Origin: Planctomycetaceae bacterium
GTDB lineage: Bacteria > Planctomycetota > Planctomycetia > Pirellulales > Pirellulaceae
Length of the DNA stretch: 8,603 nt
NCBI GenBank assembly: GCA_003455945.1
Contig: DMPQ01000250.1
Location: 5,257 to 13,859 of the forward strand
Direction: 5' to 3'
Below the pieces are notes generated by a model. It was not told the origin of the DNA. It searched no databases and was given only the letters and a program-made list of their open reading frames with translations. Below, piece after piece: positions 1 to 5,129 of this stretch; positions within the stretch are counted from its first letter, which is position 1; each line of letters opens with the position of its first letter. The position numbers and the translations under genes were made by a program.

Positions 1-409
1 CCGCGTCGATCAGCAGGCTCCGGTCCGGCTCCCCCGGCACCACCGCCGAGCCGCTCTCACCTCCGGCCAGCAGCGCGCGGCGCGAGTCGACTCGCAGTCC
101 TCCCGCCGGCTCATCATCCCCCGCCCCATGACATTCGGCGCAGCGTTCGATCAGCAACGGCCGCACGTCGCGCTCGAAGAACGCGATCGCTTCGGGCGAG
201 AAGGTCGGCATCGCATCGTCGCTGCGAGCCGTTTCGGACGTCGCCGTTTCGCCGGACGGCTCCTGGAACGATCGCGCCCAAGAACAAGGGACGAACGCCG
301 ACGTCGCAACGAACATGCCACCGAGAAACGCCGGAAGCGACGAGAATCGTCGACGTCTCGACGGGCATGAGCGCAGCAGGCAGCGGAGCGCGAAACGAGA
401 GCGACTCAT
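1..409 (-). CDS. Planctomycete cytochrome c domain (PSCyt1) protein, 5' part only, cut by window edge
   Basis: Probable secreted c-type cytochrome of the planctomycete PSCyt1 family. In this family the haem domain is often followed by DUF1549 and DUF1553 domains, which would lie beyond the left edge. The 136 visible codons run without a stop. Residues 90-94 are CAECH (bases 128-142), a CxxCH haem c attachment site. The lead-in FFERDVRPLLIERC and the following GGLRVDSRRALLAGGESGS and VVPGEPDRSLL are the typical PSCyt1 pattern. Residues 18-45 form an export signal: four arginines, then a hydrophobic stretch (about 24-44) ending SWA, with likely cleavage near residue 45. The RRRRFSSL segment also resembles a twin-arginine motif. 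I chose the ATG at 409 because a start at the internal ATG (316) would lose the positive n-region of the signal; neither start has a clear Shine-Dalgarno site. It lies 107 bases beyond the stop of the Lgt-like gene on the same strand, so read-through is possible. Family assignment is firm; the full domain set is inferred. Confidence 0.88.
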   Translation of the reverse strand, partial: MSRSRFALRCLLRSCPSRRRRFSSLPAFLGGMFVATSAFVPCSWARSFQEPSGETATSETARSDDAMPTFSPEAIAFFERDVRPLLIERCAECHGAGDDEPAGGLRVDSRRALLAGGESGSAVVPGEPDRSLLIDA

Positions 410-478
410 CGGCACGAGTCCGATCGCGAGGCGGGAGGGTGGGGAGTCGGTGGGATGGCGCGCGAACGACAGGCGACA

Positions 479-514
479 GCGATCGCCCGGATGATCGCCT
501 TGAAATCGGCGATC
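479..514. other. Two overlapping short hairpins just past the Lgt-like gene stop
   Basis: Bases 493-499 (GATCGCC) pair perfectly with 508-514 (GGCGATC) around an 8-base loop. Bases 479-484 (GCGATC) can instead pair with 493-498 (GATCGC), so the two stems are mutually exclusive. They sit immediately beyond the stop codon of the minus-strand Lgt-like gene (517-519). A 3'-end role such as termination or mRNA protection is possible, but no T-run follows on the minus strand, so this is not a standard intrinsic terminator. The sequence is rich in the generally common GATCG motif, and chance pairing is a real alternative. Confidence 0.3.
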
Positions 515-516
515 GA

Positions 517-1266
517 TCAGTCGAGCGGAATCGTCGCGGCCGTCGCGTCGCCGCGGCGGGCATCCTGTCGAGCGGTCGCTGCCCATTGTAAGGCGAGCGT
601 TAGACCGAACCCAAGCGATACCCACTGATAGGCGGTCAGGCCGAGAGCCCAGATCGGTTCCGGCCGAATCGTCTCGCTCAGGAACCGATAGCCGCAATAG
701 GCGATCAGATAGGCCTGCAGCCGGTGAGTCGCCAGGCGTCCTCGCTCGATGATCGGGATCAGGACGATCGCGGAGGTCAGGTGAAACAGACTCTCGTACA
801 GCTGAGTCGGATGGCGGAGACCCTCGGCGGTGACGAAGCGACAACCCCAGGGGAGTTCGGTCGGCGCACCGAAGCAGCAGCCGGTGAAGAAGCAGCCGAG
901 GCGACCGATCGCCATCGCGCCGGCCAGCGGGAGCGCATAGGCATCGCCGGTGCGTGCCCGGATCCCGCGGACTCGCTTCGTCAGTTCCACTGCCGCATAC
1001 GCACCGATCAGCGCCGCCAGGATCGTCTTGCCGTCGGCGATCCAGACGGTCGGTTCGAACGGCGTTCCGCTCGCGATGACGAACGGGACCTTGCTGCCGA
1101 TCGATCCGCCGATGAACGCGGCGATCGCCAAACGCCAGCGATCCCCTGGCGCAGGGCGTTCGACGTCGACGATCGGACGGAGTTTCCGCAGCAGAACGAA
1201 GCCGAGCGTCGCGGCGAGCATCGCGACCGGATAGGCCCAGCGCCAGCTCGGGATCTCGAACCCCAT
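517..1266 (-). CDS. Lgt-like (prolipoprotein diacylglyceryl transferase family) membrane protein with Cys-substituted signature
   Basis: A 249-residue polytopic membrane protein of the Lgt family. Classical Lgt moves diacylglycerol from phosphatidylglycerol to the lipobox cysteine of pre-lipoproteins in the inner membrane. Family marks: GRLGCFFTGCCFG at 121-133 lies where Lgt has its signature, HPTQLYES at 152-159 matches the Lgt HPxQLYE motif, and YRFLSETIR at 193-201 matches the RFxxE region. Hydrophobic stretches lie near 10-27, 46-66, 80-95, 111-130, 162-174, 184-195 and 208-229. Compared with the PROSITE-type signature G-R-x-[GA]-N-F-x-N-x-E-x-x-G, the Asn, Asn and Glu positions are Cys125, Thr128 and Cys130. 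It may therefore be a divergent paralogue rather than the housekeeping enzyme, so I give no symbol. The frame is open upstream to 1593, but that region codes for the preceding gene. ATG 1266 overlaps that gene's stop (TGATG) and has AAGGA six bases upstream, which indicates translational coupling. It is the last gene of the leftward cluster. Confidence 0.85.
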   Translation of the reverse strand: MGFEIPSWRWAYPVAMLAATLGFVLLRKLRPIVDVERPAPGDRWRLAIAAFIGGSIGSKVPFVIASGTPFEPTVWIADGKTILAALIGAYAAVELTKRVRGIRARTGDAYALPLAGAMAIGRLGCFFTGCCFGAPTELPWGCRFVTAEGLRHPTQLYESLFHLTSAIVLIPIIERGRLATHRLQAYLIAYCGYRFLSETIRPEPIWALGLTAYQWVSLGFGLTLALQWAATARQDARRGDATAATIPLD

Positions 1267-1742
1267 CAGAGGTCCTTGGCGATGATGCTCAGACAGATCG
1301 CCAGCAGGAAGATGACTCCCGCGAGCACCAGCAGCAGGATCACCGCGACGCCGCTCAGCACCGACAATCCGATTCCCAGCAGGGTCGAGGCGAACAGGGT
1401 ACTGCGGTCGCCGAAGCGGATCACGCTCACCGCGACGCCGGCCATCAGGACCAGGATGCCGCCCCCCACGATCGTCGCGACGATCCAGAAGTTCGACTCG
1501 GTCAGGTTCCCCGAGGGGATCGCGACGATCGCCGCCGTGACCGCGCCGATCACCGCCATCAGACCGAGCAGTCCGAGGGCGATGCCGGTCCACATCAGGT
1601 CGTTGCGCACATCGCGGCGGACCGAGCGGCTCCAGGCATCATCCTGCCCGTCGAGCAGGATGATCGGAGGAGGTTCGGCGTGGCGTTCGGCAAACGGATT
1701 GCCGCCGACCGCCGGAGGTTGCTTGTGGGGCGACGGCTTCAT
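1266..1742 (-). CDS. Hypothetical multi-pass membrane protein (158 aa)
   Basis: I do not recognise the family. The 158-residue product has a proline-rich, probably cytoplasmic N-terminus (1-30). A charged stretch with several Arg and Asp residues (31-49) follows, then hydrophobic segments at about 50-75 and 85-108, and a long one at about 116-154 that is probably two helices, giving four in total. No catalytic or binding motif is visible and there is no signal peptide, so helix one would act as the insertion signal. Translation is coupled on both sides: its ATG overlaps the upstream stop by four bases (ATGA at 1739-1742), and its TGA shares one base with the ATG of the Lgt-like gene. A strong AGGAGG (minus strand, 1747-1752) lies four bases before the ATG, inside the end of the upstream gene. 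The tight packing suggests it works with its neighbours in the membrane, but its role is unknown. Confidence 0.85.
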   Translation of the reverse strand: MKPSPHKQPPAVGGNPFAERHAEPPPIILLDGQDDAWSRSVRRDVRNDLMWTGIALGLLGLMAVIGAVTAAIVAIPSGNLTESNFWIVATIVGGGILVLMAGVAVSVIRFGDRSTLFASTLLGIGLSVLSGVAVILLLVLAGVIFLLAICLSIIAKDL

Positions 1743-2458
1743 CGCGCCTCCTCGACAGTCGACGCATCGCCATTGCCGGAACCGGTGACGTCATCGTCGC
1801 CGGCACCGGGTCCGTTCGGCGCCTCGGACGGACCTCCGCTCGACGACGGCGCGTCGAGTCCGCGAACCGCCATGCGGAGCGCCTGGCGGACCCCTTGGCC
1901 GGCCAACAGACCGACGACGGTGATCGACAGGACGACGATCACGAACGCGGCGGTTCCGGGAAGATCACCGGAGCCGATTCCGCGCAGCCGCGGTACGACT
2001 CCTTCGAGACCGCGGAGCGCCACGACGATGACATAGGACGCGACGGCGCCGAGCGTTCCGAATCGGACGAGCGGGACCGACAGGCGGAGCGCGGTCGAGG
2101 CGACGATGACCGGGTAGAGCATCACGAGCGAACTCGCGGGCCCGTCGAGCATCGTGACGAGCAGCGACGCGAAGAGCAGATCGAGCGCGACGACTCGATA
2201 AGGGAGCGACGGACCGGCTCGCCCCAGTCGCATCGCGACGACGACATGCGCCACCAGCGAGCCCCAGAGCGCAACGACCACCGCGACGGCGATCCCTTCG
2301 TGCAGAGTCGCTCGATCGGTCAGGCCGCGCTGCAGCAGATCGACCAGATGATTGCCGTAGAAGGCGACGATCGCGAGCAGCCGCAGCAGATTGACGCGCA
2401 GCTCCCCTGCCCCGCGCTCGGCCGCCAGCATCCCCTCGAATCGTCGCTGATCGAGCAT
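1739..2458 (-). CDS. Hypothetical six-helix membrane protein with disordered acidic tail (239 aa)
   Basis: Unrecognised integral membrane protein. A charged N-terminus (1-20) leads into hydrophobic segments at about 23-42, 55-77, 87-104, 109-126, 132-149 and 168-189. A low-complexity Ser/Gly/Pro/Asp tail follows (203-239), which is probably disordered. The opening RVNLLRLLAIVAFYGNHLVDL resembles the membrane input regions sometimes found ahead of signalling domains such as cyclases or histidine kinases, but no output domain follows; that resemblance is an impression, not an identification. The frame stays open to 2716, where an ATG would overlap the epimerase gene by about 119 bases. I chose ATG 2458, the only ATG after the epimerase stop that leaves the first helix intact. 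No good Shine-Dalgarno site precedes it, so the exact start is uncertain. Its stop overlaps the next gene's start (ATGA). A 139-base gap separates it from the epimerase, so an internal promoter is possible. Confidence 0.78.
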   Translation of the reverse strand: MLDQRRFEGMLAAERGAGELRVNLLRLLAIVAFYGNHLVDLLQRGLTDRATLHEGIAVAVVVALWGSLVAHVVVAMRLGRAGPSLPYRVVALDLLFASLLVTMLDGPASSLVMLYPVIVASTALRLSVPLVRFGTLGAVASYVIVVALRGLEGVVPRLRGIGSGDLPGTAAFVIVVLSITVVGLLAGQGVRQALRMAVRGLDAPSSSGGPSEAPNGPGAGDDDVTGSGNGDASTVEEAR

Positions 2459-2597
2459 TGCCCGTCGCCTGAAGAGTCTCAACGCCGTCGTCGCGCCAAT
2501 GCCACCGGCGGCATGGTAGCGGACCCTGATCGGTGAAGCCAATCTTGCTCGTCCGAGGACCCGGCTCCTGACTCTCGCCGACCCCGGCCCGCCGATG

Positions 2598-3548
2598 TCA
2601 CCCTCGGATTCGCCGCCGCAGCGTCTCGATCGTCCGAGCCAAGCCGTCTCGCAGCGCGACGCGCGGTTGCCAGTCGATGCGGCGAGCGGTCGCTTCGACC
2701 GTGGCGGTCCGAACACGTTCGCGCGGTCGCGGTGGGCGAGCGTTCCAGCGGATCGCGACTCGGCTGCCGAGCAGCTCGCGAATCGTCTCGACCGTCTCGC
2801 CGAGCGTCGTCCCGTGGCCGCTTCCCAGCTCGATCGGGTCGCCGATCGCTCCGGGATGCTCGGTCATGCTCAGCAGCCCCTCGACCACATCATCGACATG
2901 CACCCAGTCGACCGAGCGCCCGGGATCGCCGAGTTCCGGTTCGCGCCCGGTGAGCAGCGAATCGATGACGTACGGAATCAGCTTCCGCTCGCGCTGGCCG
3001 GGGCCGTACGTCATGAAGATCCGCGCGACCGCGACCGGCAGGCCGTACAGGTCGCGGACGCCGAGGGCATACTCGACGCCGGCTCGCTTGGCGATGGCAT
3101 ACGGAGAACTCGGCGGGCTCCCCGGTTCCGGTTCCTCCAGCGATCCGGTAATCACGACTCGTCCGGCAACGCGGCCGATCGAAGCGGCAAGCAGGTGGAC
3201 GGTCGTCCTCAGATCGCCGTCGAAACTCGCCAGCAGATGCTCGGGACCGGGAAGTCCCTCCGCATATCCGGCCAGATGCACGATCCGATCGGGAGCGACG
3301 CGCCGAATCAGCTCGGCGGTCGCCGCCGCATCGGTCAGATCGACCCTCTCGACGCGAATCCGCCCGAGCGTTTCGGCCGACAGGATCGGGCAGTTGTCGA
3401 GCGACCGGCGAACGACCGCCACCACCGATTCGCCTCGCCTCACCGCGGCGTTCACCAGATGACGACCGAGAAAGCCGCCGGCGCCGGTGATCAGCAGCGG
3501 AGCATCGCCGATCGTCGATCGCTGCCGGGCCGATCGTTGCCGTGTCAT
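2598..3548 (-). CDS. NAD-dependent epimerase/dehydratase (extended SDR family)
   Basis: Cytoplasmic nucleotide-sugar-modifying enzyme of the extended short-chain dehydrogenase/reductase family, 316 residues, a normal length. The Rossmann dinucleotide-binding motif TGAGGFLG is at 21-28. The acidic residue of VDLTD is near 70-73, and the HLAG motif is at 91-94. The active site has TGS at 134-136 and YAIAK (YxxxK) at 150-154. The later motifs ARIFMTYGPGQ (175-185) and DWVHVDDVVEG (214-224) are typical of UDP- or GDP-sugar epimerases and dehydratases. The exact substrate cannot be told. Residues 1-15 are a non-conserved basic extension. Its ATG overlaps the stop of the upstream glycosyltransferase by four bases (ATGA, 3545-3548), so the two are probably translated together: this enzyme likely supplies or tailors the sugar the transferase uses. 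No clear Shine-Dalgarno site is present, which fits coupling. Confidence 0.93.
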   Translation of the reverse strand: MTRQRSARQRSTIGDAPLLITGAGGFLGRHLVNAAVRRGESVVAVVRRSLDNCPILSAETLGRIRVERVDLTDAAATAELIRRVAPDRIVHLAGYAEGLPGPEHLLASFDGDLRTTVHLLAASIGRVAGRVVITGSLEEPEPGSPPSSPYAIAKRAGVEYALGVRDLYGLPVAVARIFMTYGPGQRERKLIPYVIDSLLTGREPELGDPGRSVDWVHVDDVVEGLLSMTEHPGAIGDPIELGSGHGTTLGETVETIRELLGSRVAIRWNARPPRPRERVRTATVEATARRIDWQPRVALRDGLARTIETLRRRIRG

Positions 3549-4621
3549 CGACCGCTACCGTGGACCGGAGACCCGGATGCCGCGGTGCCGCTCGACGCGA
3601 CATCGGAGCCGACGGCGACGTGCCGTCGATTCGGATTCGATGGGCCGGCGATGTCGGTCGCTCCGTCGTCGGTCGCGACCGGATCCGAATCGGCCAGACG
3701 CTGCAGCAGCGCGCGACTGCCGCCGCCGAGCGGCTTGCCGCGCAGGCCTCGCGTCAATCGATCGAACCACATTTCGGGCCGCAGGACATAACGCGACAGC
3801 CAACCGTAACAGCGGAGCCGATCCCCGGCACCGATCGGAGCGCGGGAGATCGCGCGACCGTAGGCACGGACGAAGGTCAGATGCGGCACGCGCGGCGGGC
3901 GCTGCTTTCGCGGATCGCAGAACCGCTGCTGCTCCGCGGCACTCTCCAGACTCGAACTCTGAGCCGCGTGGATGCGCTGACAGAAGAGCGGCGCATCGAT
4001 CTCGTGATACGTTCCGCGGAGCATCAGTTCGGCGACCAGGATCTTCTCGGAGCCGAACATCGGCAACAGCGGCATCGTTCGCGCGAGGAACGGAACCCGG
4101 ATCAGGCCGTTAGAGCGGATTCCCCACGAACCGCCGAGCAGCACGTCTCGGAAGCGGCGCGTGACGGACGGTGAGGTGCCGATACCGGTCCCTTCGCCGT
4201 CTCGCTCGCCGTCGGTCAGCAATCGGTCGGGAATCTCATGACCGTGCGCGTCGATCCGGCGGACACGCGAGAAGCAGAGCGCGATGTTCGGGTCGGCATC
4301 CAGTCGTTCGACACACCGTTCGAGAAACGTCGGCTCCAGTCGATCGTCGTGCGCCGACCACTTGAAGAAGTCGCCGCTGGCGCCGGCCGCGACGTGATTC
4401 AGATTCCAGATCGCGCCGCGATTCGTCTCGTGTCGCTCGTACCGGACTCGCGAATCCTCGGCCGCCAGGCGGCGCGCGATCGACTCGGTCCGGTCGGTCG
4501 AACCGTTGTCCGAGATCCGAATCTCGAAGTCGCCGAAGGTCTGCGCAAGGTGCGAACGGACCGCTTCCTCGAGGAAACGTTCCGCCTGATAGACCGGCAT
4601 CCCGATCGTGATCCGCGCCAT
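3545..4621 (-). CDS. Family 2 glycosyltransferase (GT-A fold)
   Basis: Transfers a sugar from a nucleotide-sugar donor, most likely to a glycan or lipid-linked acceptor on the inner face of the membrane. The N-terminus, ITIGMPVYQAERFLEEAV (4-21), is the first strand and helix of the GT2 nucleotide-binding domain. DNGSTDRT (38-45) is the classic GT2 motif, and NRGAIWNLNHV (67-77) follows. WSAHDD (88-93) occupies the place of the metal-binding DxD, with HDD as in many GT2 members. The conserved domain ends near 225. Residues 226-300 are basic with no membrane helix, and 300-358 form a Ser/Gly/Asp-rich tail without recognisable fold. ATG 4621 gives a textbook GT2 start, and no in-frame ATG or GTG lies between it and the upstream stop at 4670-4672; a Shine-Dalgarno site is not obvious. 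This is the first gene of the leftward cluster, so its promoter should lie in 4622-5129. It could act in O-antigen-like or exopolysaccharide synthesis, or in protein glycosylation. Confidence 0.93.
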   Translation of the reverse strand: MARITIGMPVYQAERFLEEAVRSHLAQTFGDFEIRISDNGSTDRTESIARRLAAEDSRVRYERHETNRGAIWNLNHVAAGASGDFFKWSAHDDRLEPTFLERCVERLDADPNIALCFSRVRRIDAHGHEIPDRLLTDGERDGEGTGIGTSPSVTRRFRDVLLGGSWGIRSNGLIRVPFLARTMPLLPMFGSEKILVAELMLRGTYHEIDAPLFCQRIHAAQSSSLESAAEQQRFCDPRKQRPPRVPHLTFVRAYGRAISRAPIGAGDRLRCYGWLSRYVLRPEMWFDRLTRGLRGKPLGGGSRALLQRLADSDPVATDDGATDIAGPSNPNRRHVAVGSDVASSGTAASGSPVHGSGR

Positions 4622-4712
4622 GCGATCCGCAGTTCCGACGAAGAGCCCGACGCGCCGTCGCGGGCGCCGTCACCCGGCGATCGCGCGGCCCGTACCTCGA
4701 CCCCCTCGTTCC

Positions 4713-4720
4713 ACTATACT
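4713..4720. promoter_or_regulatory. Possible overlapping -10 elements on both strands
   Basis: On the plus strand 4715-4720 reads TATACT; on the minus strand 4718-4713 reads TATAGT. Each matches the sigma-70 -10 consensus at five of six positions. In this very GC-rich gap it is the most AT-rich stretch. The minus-strand element would start transcription near 4706, about 85 bases before the glycosyltransferase ATG. The plus-strand element would start near 4727, giving a leader of about 400 bases before the peptidase gene. No good -35 hexamer lies at the right spacing on either strand, so the call is weak. Confidence 0.3.
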
Positions 4721-4830
4721 TGCCGCCCTTTCCGTCGAGACGCGGGGAAACGAGGCTACGGGAGGGTTTCGAGCGGCCGCTGATCGAAGTGCGGCACGCT
4801 GCGCGAGCCGGACCTCCGGAGCAGCGGGAA

Positions 4831-4846
4831 CGGATTGCACAATCCG
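4831..4846. other. Perfect 6-bp hairpin CGGATT/AATCCG
   Basis: Bases 4831-4836 pair fully with 4841-4846 around a GCAC tetraloop. It lies in the divergent gap, close behind another nested inverted repeat (4798-4825). It could belong to a structured leader of the peptidase mRNA or a small RNA, or be an operator half-site pair. Short perfect stems also arise by chance in GC-rich DNA. No T-run follows, so it is not a terminator. Confidence 0.3.
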
Positions 4847-5010
4847 AACGGCGCAGGCAATCGAAACGGGGGGCCGAAGCGATCCGCGACGGTCGAAGGC
4901 CCTCCGACTCGCACTTCGGCGGGTGGCAAGAGCGGCCGGCAAGCGGTTACTCTTGGTGAGCTTCGCCCCGTGCCGAACGGTCGTTCGAGCCGGTCGTCGC
5001 CTGTAGGAGG

Positions 5011-5025
5011 CCGAACGTCGTTCGG
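5011..5025. other. Perfect 6-bp inverted repeat CCGAAC/GTTCGG
   Basis: Bases 5011-5016 pair with 5020-5025 around a GTC loop, about 105 bases before the peptidase start. It directly follows TAGGAGG (5004-5010), a near-perfect Shine-Dalgarno-like string with no start codon at usable distance. It might be a regulator-binding palindrome or part of the 5' leader. There is no independent support, and chance is a fair alternative. Confidence 0.25.
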
Positions 5026-5129
5026 AATTCCGGCGAGCGGCGATCCGAAATGATCGGCCGGCGGGGCGATCGAAGCGTCTCGTCGAAGCGAGCCGCCCTC
5101 TCGATGCTGCCGTCCGGAGCCTTTTGCCG

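Larger units (their letters stand above)
4622..5129. other. 508-base divergent intergenic region without a convincing gene
   Basis: This region separates the start of the leftward glycosyltransferase gene (4621) from the start of the rightward peptidase gene (5130), so it should carry promoters for both. Short frames are open here on both strands, but none has a recognisable protein, a good start site or coherent composition, and I treat them as GC-driven shadows. It contains overlapping -10-like elements at 4713-4720 and several short inverted repeats: 4798-4825 (GCTGC..GCAGC enclosing CCGG..CCGG), 4831-4846 (CGGATT/AATCCG) and 5011-5025 (CCGAAC/GTTCGG). An isolated TAGGAGG at 5004-5010 is not followed by a start codon at usable distance. 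I found no tRNA, RNase P, tmRNA or known riboswitch core. Confidence 0.6.

Noticed and set aside
114..563. A 149-codon minus-strand frame near the left edge
   Set aside because: It overlaps the PSCyt1 gene in another frame. Only the frame starting at 409 encodes the CAECH haem motif and the family pattern.
1267..1593. N-terminal extension of the Lgt-like gene to the ATG at 1593
   Set aside because: The added 109 residues are Arg/Asp/Gly-rich and lie over the transmembrane coding of the upstream gene. ATG 1266 has AAGGA upstream and the Lgt homology begins there.
2459..2716. N-terminal extension of the 239-residue membrane protein to the ATG at 2716
   Set aside because: It would overlap the epimerase gene by about 119 bases, and the added residues show no structure or hydrophobic segment.
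2595..3791. A 398-codon plus-strand frame opposite the epimerase and glycosyltransferase
   Set aside because: The minus strand holds clear Rossmann, YxxxK and GT2 motifs in the same interval. The plus-strand product has none.
4720..5053. Short plus-strand frames (4720-4959, 4835-5053) in the divergent gap
   Set aside because: No Shine-Dalgarno site at the right place, no recognisable protein and Arg/Ser/Gly-rich composition. They are likely chance frames in GC-rich DNA.
4622..5129. tRNA, RNase P, tmRNA, SRP RNA or riboswitch in the divergent gap
   Set aside because: I looked for their conserved cores (T-loop GTTCRA with acceptor pairing, RNase P GAGGAAAGTCC, SRP tetraloop region, common riboswitch cores) and saw none.
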